A stretch of 64,000 nt of DNA from Heterobilharzia americana. Lineage: Eukaryota > Platyhelminthes > Trematoda > Strigeidida > Schistosomatidae. Under the pieces are notes generated by a model. It worked only from the letters and a program-made list of their open reading frames with translations. It was not told the origin of the DNA and did no database searches. Within the stretch, counting starts at the first letter, position 1. Each line of letters begins with the position of its first letter. The translations under genes were made by a program, and so were the position numbers. This document shows, one piece after another, positions 1 through 11,574 of this stretch. The DNA lies in assembly GCA_944470555.2 (NCBI GenBank), contig OX104134.1, positions 101,612,701-101,676,700 of the forward strand, in the 5' to 3' direction.

Positions 1-18
1 CCTGAGCTACAAATATTC
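1..18. repeat. Terminus of a hairpin/SINE repeat cut by the window edge
   Basis: The first 18 bases are identical to bases 13537-13554, which lie in the right arm of the large hairpin at 13444-13560; the reverse complement is in that hairpin's left arm. The motif contains the reverse complement of a tRNA A-box-like stretch (TAGCTCAGG). The match stops after 18 bases, so this is a short terminus, with the rest of the copy presumably left of the window. Confidence 0.5.
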
Positions 19-209
19 ACCACTACCTCATAATTGTGAAAAGCCTCATGTGAACCCTTTAAATGTACAATGTTGTACTTAAATCCGAAGCCTGATGAGA
101 CTCTGATAAAAATATGTATTCGCTCGAATTTTTATTTGAAAGTTACTAATGTTTCCTAGAGTACAACAATGTGGATTTCTTTTCAAACATTAAAAGTTAA
201 GCTGACGCT

Positions 210-505
210 AGATATAGATAGTATTTGTGTAAATCACAGTGAGTTTGAAATCAAATAATTCCAACCTTTCGCATGGAAGTCTGCTCCAAGTTTCCTCAGG
301 GAAATAATCAAAACTAAAATATCAAGGACACATAAATCAATCCAAAAACGTGTATTTAATCCTCTTTGTATAGTCATTGTCTTTCTAAATTATGATAACT
401 AATCATTCAGTGTTAAATTGTATATCACTTGTTGTATATCGTGTGTATGTGTACATGTGTGAATTCCAATTCATATTCCTCTTGATTGTAAATATCAGAC
501 AAAAA
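210..505 (+). repeat. Left arm of a 296-bp inverted repeat
   Basis: Bases 210-505 are the reverse complement of 1427-1722 over 296 bp with no gap (paired positions always sum to 1932) and no mismatch that I could find by reading. The 921-bp spacer holds a SINE (527-690) and a PLE endonuclease relic (845-1430). The arm has no convincing coding content; an ORF that runs through both arms is identical only because the DNA is identical. It could be a PLE terminal repeat in inverted arrangement, a recent local inverted duplication, or an assembly artefact. Confidence 0.9.
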
Positions 506-526
506 CGTCGCAGGCGACATTATAGT

Positions 527-690
527 CACAAGTGCAGCTCAGTTGATAGAGCATCGGGCTGGCTACCCAATGGTGACTGGTTCGAATCTGGCGGTGGTCG
601 AAATTTTCATTTCACCTCCAATCACCACCAGCATAAATACTAATCTGCCAAACTATGGCTATCTAAGATAGTTAAATTATAACCTTTCAG
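527..690 (+). mobile_element. tRNA-derived SINE, family B, copy 1
   Basis: A tRNA-like head lies at 531-597 with an A-box-like GCAGCTCAGTTG at 534-545 and a good B-box GGTTCGAATCT at 579-589, the internal RNA polymerase III promoter arrangement. The tail (618-690) includes CTAATCTGCCAAACTATGGC and is shared with the copy at 45270-45475. In that second copy the head is inverted relative to the tail. No full tRNA cloverleaf with a clean acceptor stem is evident, so this is a SINE rather than a functional tRNA gene. Confidence 0.7.
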
Positions 691-844
691 TACAATGGAA
701 TGGATGAGACGGATATGTATGTAGTTTCAGTTGGAATATGGTGGTGAACCGTATTAACGAATTTTTTCTCATTGATTTCCAGCAAAAACAATGGAAATGA
801 GTAATGTTAATAATGGTGATGAAAATGATGACGGTAATAATGAA

Positions 845-1430
845 TCAGATCAATGCAGGTTGTATTGTTGTTGATGCAGAAATAATGGATTTGAGACCAG
901 TGCTGACGGCAAATGTCTTGAGTAACACTTCATGCTTACTAATTAGTAATTGACAAGAGGCAGCTAACTGTACTCCATCTGTCTGGATTCGCCCATATAT
1001 GTATGGCCTCAGCTGTCTATCTTTCTTGGTATGACCCAAAACCTTTTGTAGAAACTTAGTTCCGTCAAGTCAATTTTGTGTCACATTTCTATGGAGTGTA
1101 ACACGATCGTGGATTTGTTTCGCAATTTCTTAACCCACGCTGAGGTTTTTGGGATCTACTTTAAGCATAGTTTATGCTCATTGACTCTCACATTTACCTG
1201 TCTGGCTGTTTCCCCTACATATACTGCAGTACAATCTCCACATATGATTTCATAGACGTAGTTCTGCTGATTTTCCTTAGGTACTACATCTTTAACTGTC
1301 ATTAAGTTAGAACGTAGGGTATTTGTTGCACGAAAGTAAACTCTTATGTCGTGTTTGTTGAGAATCCTTCTTATTTCTTCTGAAGTCTTCTTTCGTTATT
1401 GGATTATGACGGTGCTTATCCAGTTCTTTT
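845..1430 (-). pseudogene. Penelope-like element, GIY-YIG endonuclease relic
   Basis: The minus strand encodes the C-terminal part of a PLE protein. One frame from about 1389 down to 1162 reads a linker (NKHDIRVYFRATNTLRSNL) and then the GIY-YIG core YVYEIICGDC...VYVGETARQ...VNEH, followed by a stop after CLK. Further downstream, after frameshifts, the stretch down to 845 continues with PLE-like C-terminal residues (FLQKVLGHTKKDRQLRPYIYG). In PLEs this domain nicks DNA to prime reverse transcription. The RT domain is absent, because the homology starts where the inverted-repeat arm ends (1427). The piece is broken by stops and frameshifts and cannot be functional. Confidence 0.8.
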
Positions 1431-1722
1431 TGTCTGATATTTACAATCAAGAGGAATATGAATTGGAATTCACACATGTACACATACACACGATATACAA
1501 CAAGTGATATACAATTTAACACTGAATGATTAGTTATCATAATTTAGAAAGACAATGACTATACAAAGAGGATTAAATACACGTTTTTGGATTGATTTAT
1601 GTGTCCTTGATATTTTAGTTTTGATTATTTCCCTGAGGAAACTTGGAGCAGACTTCCATGCGAAAGGTTGGAATTATTTGATTTCAAACTCACTGTGATT
1701 TACACAAATACTATCTATATCT
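1427..1722 (-). repeat. Right arm of the 296-bp inverted repeat
   Basis: Reverse complement of 210-505 over the whole length. The inner end meets the start of the PLE endonuclease relic directly, which suggests that the arm belongs to, or was joined to, that element. Confidence 0.9.
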
Positions 1723-2409
1723 CTTGCCTATCTTTTACTTAGTATCCAATCAAATTTTTATCATAGTTTATATAAATTGAAAATTGGGCTTTCTTAACAG
1801 GATAGTTTCTCCTAATTCAGACACCTATTTAGTTCTTACTATTTATTGATATACTTGTAATTCTCCATTATTTCATTGGATCTAATTGTTCAACCTCCAT
1901 CGGCATATGGGCTCCTATGCTGACATTGAGTTTTAAGTTAATCGTAGGTCCTTAACTCAACTTATCAGCAACATTTACAGATACTAGAGAAACATACATA
2001 CTTCTTTGGCAAGGACATTTTAGCCATCATAATTTATGAATGCTCGAAATACATCCGTTCAACTGATTATAATACTGTTAACGGTGATCTTTTTTCAACA
2101 CGTAGTGAAAATGATATATTCAACAAACTTGATTGCTTTCTATATTTGGTAAGATTTTTGCAAGGCTCTTCCTTACTTGATATCTATCACAATCAAGGCA
2201 TTCCTAGCAACATATAAAAAATGAATTGCATATATATGTATATATTAATAAATACAATTTAGGATTTTTTACGCAGACTACCTCTGTTTTTCCAGGGCTT
2301 TTCATTTAGAAGGTTTTTTCGTAATATTATCATCTCAAAATGTCACTTGAATAAAAAATTTTACGTTTAGTTCATCGCTTCTTATTTTTATACATTACGC
2401 GACTACATA
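1723..2409. other. AT-rich stretch, nothing recognised
   Basis: No coding frame or repeat that I can assign. It contains a short TA-rich run near 2230-2250. Confidence 0.5.
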
Positions 2410-4535
2410 TTATTATTTATTCTTTATTATTTGTCCCTTGGGTTCCCAGTGAAACATAGGGCTTCAGTAGCACGTCTCCAGTGAACTCTCTTCTCTGCAC
2501 TCTTTGGAACCTGACTCCACGACTGCCCACAACCTCTCATTTCCTCCTCGCACGATCTCCTCCATGTCACACTAGCCACGGACGCCCAACTCGCCACTTC
2601 CCATCTGGGTTCCACTCGAGTAACTGGCCTGACGCGTGATGTCCCCAGTTGGTCTTCTCAGTGCATGCCCAATCCATCTCCAATTCCTTCCACTGCATAT
2701 TTGTTGAGTAATAGCTTCTTCGTTGGTTCGTTGCCAACAAGCCAGAGCTCCTTGTTGCTTATTCTTACTATTCTGGCTATCTGATCTTCAGCACGAGCCA
2801 GCGTAGACAGTTGTTAATGAATGTCTGTAGTTTGTTGGAAATCCCTTTCGTAACGCGCCAAGTCTCTGAACAATACAGAAGCACTGACTTGATGTTGGTG
2901 TTGAAAATTCGGATCTTGTTGCACATGCTGAGTGCAGTGCAGTAGATCTCCACACTGGTTTCAGGCTAATGAACGCCTGTCTTGCTGTCTTTCTGATCCT
3001 GGCTGACTGTGACGTCCTCGTCTGTGCCACCGCCACCTGTATGTAGTTGAAACAGTGCTGTCGAGATAGGTGAAAGAGGCTACTTTCTTTAAGTTGATGG
3101 TGATTGGAGCTTGTTGTTGTTGTTGTTGGTGGTGGTGTTGGTTGAGTATCTTCATCACCTCTGTCTTCTCTACGTTCACTTGAAGTCCCGTCTTCGCTGC
3201 TCTTCCTCATCTATCAACCTGTTAGTTTTCGCCTGTAGATCTCCAAGTTTGTACGACATCAGACACAAGTCATCCGCGAAATCCAAGTCTTCTAGGTTCT
3301 TTTCCTCGGTTCAGCGTGTCTCCCTCTTCTCGCTCCTCACAGTTGTCTGTTGCAGGATCCAGTCCACTACAATCAAGAATATCATGGGTGATGGTAGGAA
3401 TACTTGTTTCACTCCTGTCTTCGCTTCAAAAGCATCACTGAGCTTCCCATTGTGAATTACTTGGTATGGAGCGTCTTCACATAGTTATTGAATGAGGTTG
3501 ATAAAGGTTTGTGGTACCAAAACCGTAGTGTTGAAGCAACTGCCTGCCAAATTACTTATCGGTCGACGCTGTCGAAGGCCTTTTCAAAGTCGATGAAGTT
3601 GAGGTTGAGTTGAGGTGACTGCCATTCCATACTCTATTCTATGATGATGCCCAGTGTAGTGTCGCCATTTTAGTCCGCACATGATTGGTACTTCCTAAAT
3701 CCAGCCAGCCTGTTCCGGTCGTCATTTGGAGTCCTGAGCATTGTTTAGTCTCTCCAGTATGATGCGGCTTAATATTTTGCTTGATGTTGAGAGAAACATG
3801 ATTCCGCACCAGTTCTTGCAAAGACTTAGGTCGCCCTTCTTCGCGAGTTTGACAAGACAGTCCTTCTTCCCATCAATTGGCAGGTACCTTTCCTTCCTTC
3901 CAAACGTTGTGCAGTAGTGGTGTGATCACGTTCACTGTTGTCTCTGCGTCTGTTTCCAGTGCTTCTGGAAGGATTCCATCTGGTGCTGCTGCCTTTTTCG
4001 CATTTCGGCAGCTTTATGGCGTCCAGGACTTCACTTTTGCTTTTGTCGAAGGGCTTGTGTTCACTCGTAGTTCTGTGGCTGGTCTGCAGGAGGTATTTTT
4101 GGACGAGTTGCAGGTGTTGGTGTTGGTGTTGGTGGTGGTGGTGGTAGATTCAAGAGTTTTTTGAAGTGGTCAGTCCATCTTTTCCTTTGTTTCTCCTCTT
4201 TGGTAATTAGATCTCCTCCCTCATCTTTTATTGGTTTCATGTGTGTTGATCTCTTCCCTTCCAGATAGTACCTGGTTATTTGATACAATGTTGTCAGGTT
4301 TCTGTCTCTCCTACCTGCAGCCTGTTCTGCTTCGCTTGCCAGTCTGTCTTGGTAGTGTCTTTTGTCTTTGCGCTCACTCTTCTTCACTTAACTGTCCAGT
4401 GTTATATACATTGTACTTAGTTCCTCTTCTCGTTGACCATCTTCTGCTTCACCATCCTCCTCTTCTATATCAGCTTCCATGTGTCCATCGAGATCCATTC
4501 CTTATCTTCTTTCTTCTTCATTCCTAATACGGTTA
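2410..4535 (-). mobile_element. RTE-clade LINE, copy A (5'-truncated)
   Basis: The minus strand runs from the endonuclease-RT linker to the 3' end. In order: linker ORF (4387-4061); fingers; an RT palm segment near 3620-3560 reading NFIDFEKAFDSVD; a segment near 3430-3370 still in the ancestral frame (TGVKQ...SPMIFLIVVDW); the FADD catalytic motif near 3290-3260; a CAA/CAC repeat tract at about 3108-3142; thumb; and C-terminal zone. The shared 3' end (ACGTGCTACTGAAGCC ... GGAACCCAAGGGACAAATAA) lies at 2425-2480 and is followed by an A/T-rich tail. Stops and frameshifts are frequent. It is closer to copy C than to B, D and E. Confidence 0.9.
4061..4387 (-). pseudogene. RTE copy A: endonuclease-RT linker ORF
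   Basis: A 108-residue open stretch corresponding to the basic linker between the endonuclease and RT domains of RTE proteins. It has lysine/arginine-rich helices (KDKRHYQDRLASEAEQAAGRR), the typical LTTLYQITRYYLEGK and ITKEEKQRKRWTDHFKKLLN segments, then a proline/threonine repeat (PPPPPTPTPTPATRP) encoded by an expanded CAC/CCA tract at about 4110-4145. The proline tract is unusual for the family and looks like a microsatellite expansion inside the coding region. The frame ends at a stop after NYE. Confidence 0.75.
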
Positions 4536-5387
4536 TGCGACTGCTTATAAAATACTAATATTCCACCAACTTTACTACTAATTTTGTCTGTCGGTTTGGC
4601 TTTTTTTAGAAAATGACAAATACTTCTGTTTATCACAGATTAAAATATATAGTGAGATAGAATATCCTCTTTTTAGCTTGTTTTCCTATTATGCTGCCAT
4701 CAGTAGCTTAGCTGATTAAAATGTAATTGCCCCAGCTGTGGATCTCGTTAAAATGTGCAATGAGGTGACACTGACTAGTCACACGACTACTATCAGTTTA
4801 ATTCAGTAATTTTTCATACTAAACTATTTTATGTTCAAACACGTCAACAGTCAGTGTTTTCAATCCTTAAATAGTTAAAATATATTTAACGTTCACGTTC
4901 AAATGGTCTACTTTGGAAGGAAATTAGTCTAGCTTCAACCATACTAAACTTTAGTCAATACTGAAACTAGTTACTTATTTTTTAAGACGTCGTGCTTAGT
5001 TTTTTGTGTTTCTTCAGCTGGTTTGTTTAACAGTGAAGCTTTCACTGTCTTCCTAGACAACATCATCGGCACTAATTTCAATACGAAGTATGCTGTCAGT
5101 ATCTCTCCCTGAGTGATTCGTCAGCTTATCCTGATGAATTGGGTTGTGATTTGTTCTTTTCATTGATCGTTGCGTCAATGACTGCATACATTTTCTTGTT
5201 GATTCTTTCTCAACCTTACCTCTGAACACAAGAGAGCAAGTGAAGACAGAAGCGGAAGAGGAAATGGAACTCACTGTGCAAATGACTACCGTACAAGATG
5301 CCATAATAAACATTGTGTCCGGAGTTTCAGTCTTGTCGTTTCTTACACAACTACTTCGTTTCATAATGAGGAAACCTCAAACACTTA
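4536..5387. other. No gene recognised
   Basis: AT-rich sequence without assignable coding content. Around 4690-4780 there is a weak tRNA-like look (TAGCTTAGCTGATTAAA) but no convincing B-box, so I do not call a SINE. Confidence 0.4.
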
Positions 5388-5961
5388 CGTATTTCACAGT
5401 GACTTTGAAGACCACCTAAGAAACAAGTGAGACAACCAAACAAAAGCCCTTATTTTACACAAATCTACCTTTCCAGCCAAATTGAATAAACATCATTGGT
5501 CATCTAATTAGTTGTGACAGCCAATTACGTCCTTTTATTTGATGAAAAAGTGCTTTCCAGGGGAAATACCGAACCTGATTTGTCACTTTAGCATTTGACA
5601 AGGTAGCCTTTAAAGGCATTCTGTATTTCAAGAGTGACTTTAAAGGTAACCCTAGCAACTGCTGAAACGACAAATCAGGTTCGGTATTTCGCCTGAGAAA
5701 GCACTTTTCCACAAAATAGAGGAATGTAATTGGATATCTCAGTTGCTAGGGTGGCCCTTAAAGTTACCCCTTTATGAACTTTTAAAAGCTTCATATGTTA
5801 AGGTGACTTAAAAGGCCACCCTAGCAACAATCAAAATAACCAATGAGGTTTCTTCATTTAGGCTGGAAAAGCAAATTTGCATAAAAAAGAGAAACCTGAT
5901 TGGTTTTTCAGTTTTTGCTAGGGTGACCCTTAAAGTCACTCCAAATATTCAACGTATTTCA
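5388..5961. mobile_element. Cluster of three fold-back MITE-like units
   Basis: Three inverted-repeat units sit side by side: about 5391-5620 (most decayed), 5631-5769 and 5801-5942. The two clear units are about 140 bp with terminal inverted repeats of about 26 bp built on GTGACTTTAAAGG followed by ACCCTAGCAAC (5633-5659 with 5741-5768; 5802-5827 with 5915-5939). Units 1 and 2 also share a 41-bp inverted segment (5544-5584 against 5669-5710). The string ACGTATTTCA occurs just before the first unit and again at 5952-5961, possibly a target duplication or part of the repeat end. No transposase is present. The superfamily is not assigned. Confidence 0.75.
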
Positions 5962-6384
5962 GTGAAGCTTGGCAGTAAAATTTTGTCTGCAAAACTCCTC
6001 ACTGTGCAGGTTCAAATGCAAAAAGGGTCATGTTTCGTACTCGAATTCATATTACCTCCTCCACTAATATATACCCATACGCATAAAATGTATTGTAATA
6101 TGTCTGACGATAAAATTTACGGAGGCGGAAGTTTGTCAGTTTATTCAAATTAGTTTTCCATAGATAATGGACAGTATTTTCACTCTATAAATATTTTACG
6201 CAAATGCTTATATATATTCGGCGACCATAAGGAATGATTACCTAGAAAAAAACTATACATTTTGTCCATAACTAGTTCTCAAGCGTAAAGAAAACTAATT
6301 CTATTTTTCAATCGAAGTGTATCACATAGGTTAGTTTCAAATGCTCAAGTTGAAAGCTTGAAAACAGTCCCTTAAAGACAGGTT
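5962..6384. other. No gene recognised
   Basis: AT-rich sequence between the MITE cluster and RTE copy B. Nothing assignable. Confidence 0.4.
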
Positions 6385-9060
6385 ATTAATCTTATTATAT
6401 TATTTGTCTCTTGGGTTCCTAGTGAAACACATGGCTTCAGTAGCACGTCGTCATTGCACTCCCTTCTCTGCAATCTTACCAACGTGGCTGCAAGACTCTC
6501 AAAAGCTTTCATTTCTATCTGACGTGATCTCCACCTTATCACAATTGGCTTGGATACCCAACTCGTCGTTTCCCATCTGGATTCCACTAGAGGGCCTGGC
6601 CTGGTGAGTGATGTCCCCACATCGTCTTCTCAGTATATGTTTAATCCAGTCCAATCCATCTCCACTTCCACTTCCACATGCATATTTGTTGGGTGATGTG
6701 ATCTTGCTTCGTTGGTTTGTTGCCAGGTCAAAGTGACTCCCTTGTTGTTGCTTATTCTTATTATTCTGGCCATTTATTTATCTGATCTTCAATACTGAGC
6801 ATAGGCGACAGCTGTTCATGAATACCTGTAGTTTATTGAAAATGCCTTTCGTAACGTGATGCGCCAAGTCTCTCAACCATCACAGAGAAGCACTGACTGA
6901 CTTGACTGAATTACTGTTGAAAATCCGTATCCTATTCTGTATGCTAAGTGAAGTGAAGTGGAGTGGAGTCGAGTAGATCTCCACACTGATTTCAGGTTAA
7001 TGAAGTCTTGTCTTGCTATCTTTCCGATCTTGGCTTAGACGTCCTCATCTGTGTCTGTGCCACCTGTGGTTGAAACGATGCTGCGTAGGTAGAGAGGTAG
7101 GTGGAAGGGACTACCCCCACTTTTAGATTTCCTCCATTGATGGTCATGGTGCTTGTTGTTGTTGTTGGTGGTGGTGGTGGTGGTTGGGCATCTTCATCAT
7201 CTCTACCTCTCTATTCTCCACGTTCACCTGAAGCAAGTGACATCCTCATTCCCTCGTCTCGCATCTTCTGTCAACTTGTTGGTTTCTGCCTATTGATCTT
7301 CGAGCTCGTGCAACAACACATTAGACACAAATCATCATCCGCGAAATCCAAATCTTCTTCTGGCGTCGTTTAATTGGTCCAGTCAGCGTATGCGCACCCA
7401 CATGCTCGCAATCAACAGCTTGTTGCATGATACATTTCAGTTCAGTGAGCACAATCAGGAAGATGATCGTGACAGTAGACGGCAATCTTGTCTTACTCAA
7501 GTCCCCTGTATTCACTTCAAACGCGTCAGTGAGCATTGCATTGTGAATCACATGGCATATGGCATCATATAGCATAGTAGATAGCTGCTGAATGGTGTTG
7601 AGAAAGGTTTGTAACATTAAAACCGTAGGGTTGAAGCAACAGCTGCAAATTATTTCCTGGTGGATGCTGTCGAACGCCTTTCTGAAATCGATGAAGTCGA
7701 GGTTGAATTGAGTTGATTTGACTGCCATTCTATGCTCTGTTCAATGATAATGCATAGAGTAATGTCACGGTTTGATGCGCACATGAATTCTTCTTTCTGA
7801 AGACTGTCAGACAGTCTGTTCTGGTTGTAATTTTGAATGTAGAGCATTTTTAGTGTCAGCAGAATGATGTGGCTTAATATTCTGCTTGTGGTGGATTGAA
7901 GCATGATTGCGAGCCAGTTGTTGCAAAGACGTCGGTCACCCTTGTTTGGCAGTTCGACAAGGTAATCCTTCTTCCCATTATTGGCAAGTACCTTTCCTGC
8001 TTTCTATGCAAACCTTCTGCAGTAGTGTTGTGGGCATGTCCGCTGTTGTCTCTGCATCTGTTTTCAGTGTTTCTGGAGTCGTTCCATCTGATCCTGCTGC
8101 TTTCTCGGTTTTCAGTAACTTCGTGATGTTCATGTCTTCACTTCTGCTTTTGTGTGAGGACTTGCGTTCACTGGTAATTCTGTGGTTACTAGTGGTATTT
8201 GTGGACGAGTTGCATGTGGTGGTCGATTCAAGTGTGTTTTGTTTCCTTCGATTCTCCTCTTTGGCATCAACTGAGTTTTTTCACTATAATGGTTTAATCT
8301 GAGTTTAACTCTTCCCTCTCAGATAGTAACCCGGCTATTTGATGTAATGCTGTCAGCTCGCTGTCTCTCCTACCAGCACCTTGATCTATTCCACTCCCAG
8401 GTGCGTCTTAGCAGTTTCATTTCACTTTCTGCACACTCTTCGTTACTTCCTTGTCCAGTGTAGTGTTTTATAGGTTATGATTAGTTCCTCTCTTCGTTGT
8501 TCATCCATGCACTGCGGTGCACTAATTCATCTTCTGCTTCATCATCTTCTCCTCTCTTCTATCAACTTCCACGTGGCTATGAAGATCCATTCCTTGTTTT
8601 GTCCTTTTTTCTTCTTCTCTAACACTGTTGTTCAGGTTTTCTTCCACACCCCTTTAAAGTCACAGGAGTCTTCCATGCAGGTTTCCACAGATATGTTGTC
8701 TGATGTCTCCCATTTTTCCTGATGACTGACTGACTGATGTGAAGATGTCGTTTGTGGTTTCGTCCTTCAGTTCAGTTTCTGTTCTGGTGTGAAACTTGAA
8801 CTGTGGTCTGTCACCAGCTTCTTGTTTGAAGGCTTTCAACTTGACTTTGAAAGTAGGTTCCTTGCACTAGATAGTTAGTGGTGTGAACCTACATCTACTC
8901 CTCTTCCTGATCTTGTGTCCATTAGGCTGCGTTTCCTTTTTCTCGAAATTAAAATGAAATCGATCTGACTTTTAATGTTTTCTGGTGTCTGGTGAAATCC
9001 ATGTCGCTGCCCTGTGAATATACTTGTTTTCTGCACGTACTGTTTTAATGCCTTCGATTA
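6385..9060 (-). mobile_element. RTE-clade LINE, copy B (5'-truncated in the endonuclease)
   Basis: Minus-strand copy of the same family as A, C, D and E. The 5' end falls in the endonuclease domain (about 9060). The linker and fingers follow (the KAAGSDGTTPE region is near 8110-8080). The RT palm is at 7728-7640 (NLDFIDFRKAFDSIHQE), then a frameshifted catalytic region, a CAC/CAA tract at about 7155-7187, thumb, and the shared 3' end at 6385-6465. Its lesions match those of copies D and E (FRKAFDSIHQE, DLSKTRLPSTVTIIFLIVL), placing it in the same defective subfamily. Confidence 0.9.
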
Positions 9061-11574
9061 GACGCATTTTAAGATCAATAGTTTAAGAAATTAAGCTGTT
9101 AAATAGGCTTTGTTAAACTGGTTGACAAGTGACACAGTAACAGATTCTTTGCGATTAATTATTGGTTTGTGATAATTGTTTGTTTCCCAGAATAGAATGT
9201 CACATAAGGCATATACATTTTGTTGTATTTCATGTATTAATCAACGTGACAAAACTGAGATTATGTTATCATTGTTGTTTACTTTTTTGTTATTTGAAAA
9301 ATAGTGTTTATAAAACTGCTGTAGAAACAGTCGCTTAAGTACATACTTTGACTGTTTACTCCGTATTGAAAATCAGCATGCACTAAGTATAAAGACTTTT
9401 GAGTCGCTATATGTCACGCGCGAGTTGATAGCTTGAAATTGATCTAGATAAAGTATTTTTCTATCAGAGTGATGTCAAAAATTAGTCGGAAAAAGCATAT
9501 AATTCATGAGATACAGAGTTCTGGCATCAAAGTGTATCAACATTGTAATCACTCTTGTGAAATTGAATTAGCTTTTAAGTTGTGTTGGAATGCAATAAAA
9601 ACTTTCTTTTCAAAATGCCGCAATAGAATATTTTTATTCAATAAGAATAAAATGAGGATTCTCAGACTAAATTTTAGAGGGACTAGATATCTTTATACAC
9701 GACTTTGTTTCGGCCTTAGAGGGTTCATATTTGGCGGATGAATATTAGGAAGACCTTCCTTATAAGACTAATCAATATTTTCCCTCTATGTTTACAGAAT
9801 TGGCAGTAATTATTTCTCTGAATCTCAGCAAGTTGAATCATATCTGACATCACTGGCGTAAACTACATCACTCAACTATGAATTTAAAGCTTATTTTAAA
9901 ATTATGAACACCTAATTATATCAAAATAAATAAAGGATTTTCATAATTCTGCATCATCCTGGATTTGTGTCGTTTTCGATACTGTTGAATTAAAAATTTC
10001 TCAAATTGTACCACACTTCTTGAAATCCAGCCTTTGATAGATTCAAGGGATTCAAAAGAATCCAAAAAGAGTCCTAAGTGAAAACAATTCGGGTGACATA
10101 CACTTTTGAGCAGAATTTTTTTAATAATCATACACATAATGATTCAGCATATATCTATTGTTCATTTCCCATACTGAATTTCACATATTTCGATTACGAA
10201 GACGTCATATGCAAATAAACCCTAATAGTTGTAAATATGAAGACTGGATGAATTTCAACAAGTAAATTTCTTTTTCAAAAACTGTGAAATGATTTGAATG
10301 AAATTCTGTCACCGAAACCTGTTTCTAACTGTTCATATGCTTTCGAAGGAAGGATGAAATTTCGTACATTTGCGTCACTTGTGACTTTAAACGTTTGAGT
10401 CACAGTTCATTTACACCTGTGGAACAGCAATTCTCTTGAAATGTAACGTTAATTTTGCTTGGATAAATTTACATGGTAATCGTGTATTTAATATAGACAC
10501 ACTTGTTTGTAACCAACGACTGAACTAGGTTAGTTTGCATACGAATACTGTCCATCATACATGCAAAAGTAAACACTTTAGTTATCAGGCAACCTTAGTG
10601 TCACTTTATCGAGTCAAAAAAATCCGTCCTCATTCATAAATTTCGTCAACTTTTTAATAACCTAAAGCAAACAACTAATTTAACATCCATTAATGACACA
10701 GAAGAACTGTTCGAAAGCAGCATAAAACAATTTAAATGTAGAAAGTGATAATCAGTAAGCAGAAAGCAAATATAGAGCCTTAAGTCATTTGACTGTGAGC
10801 AGCACTTTTTCATTTTTATGGTGCACTATAATGTCATTAATGATGTACGTCTAGGGTATTATCTGACTGGATTATGTCATCTGTACAGAATGATAAAAGT
10901 GATATCCAAATTGGCATACACAAACAAATCTTTATACACCAAGATCTACCTACAGAAAGTAACCAGATATTTTTAAGCTGACATAGGTGATGATAAAGCA
11001 ATATATCCTAAAGGTTATACAAGTTGATATGATAATCAATCGCCTAGTACACATTATTCTCTATAAATAATTCATTTTAAAGAAAACCAGTCATGGAAAC
11101 GTTAGATCTTCACTTAAACTGTGACACTGAAATTGTTTATTGACTTCATTAACCGTCGCCTTAGATATCTATGGATGCCTACCTTTCCTTGTTCAAGTGA
11201 TAGCAAGCAGAAGTTCATTTGTCTTCCAGTGCTAGTAGACGCCTTGAATTTCAACTTTTTGATAAGAAGCACTCTGATTTGTCATCACGTTTTGATAAAC
11301 TGATGCAAAAAGTTGATTTGTCATAGAAGCATATAACTTCCTCATTGTTGTCCATACGAAGGCCTTTTATTTTCAAAGGAATAAATCCTTATATTTGACT
11401 GATAGTTAACGCTCATTAACAGTAAACGTTACGATCGCACCTTGCAACTGCTTTGATGATTTAAATGATGTTGTGACAAGCAATGACACTGTTGGAAGAA
11501 GTGAAATATTAACCTTGTCTATTTTGTTAGTTGGTTGAAGGCAATAGGCGGGAAACCCTAGACCTGGGTTACGT
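9061..11574. other. No gene recognised
   Basis: About 2.5 kb of AT-rich sequence. The longest open frame (9469-9741, 90 codons, basic composition) has no recognisable domain, no flanking gene structure and is most simply a chance ORF. Confidence 0.4.

Noticed and set aside
85..135. CTGATGAGACTCTGATAA at about 91, possible hammerhead core in a PLE context
   Set aside because: It has the CTGATGAG string, but no plausible stem II and no GAAA core at the right distance (only GAATT follows). Similarity to 25860-25885 is modest. Not supported as a ribozyme.
527..600. A real tRNA gene
   Set aside because: The A and B boxes are good, but the acceptor stem does not pair convincingly and the tail recurs elsewhere, so it is a SINE.
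392..643. Two ORFs (392-643 and 1540-1307) with the same 38-residue start
   Set aside because: The identity reflects the 296-bp inverted repeat, not a duplicated gene.
3111..3455. Leucine-rich membrane-like ORF on the plus strand
   Set aside because: It is a shadow of the minus-strand RTE copy A; the leucines come from the antisense repeat.
4690..4780. tRNA-like SINE
   Set aside because: An A-box-like string is present, but I see no B-box and no second copy.
9469..9741. Possible 90-codon host exon
   Set aside because: No domain, splice-site pattern or neighbouring exon could be supported; its length is within chance for AT-rich DNA.
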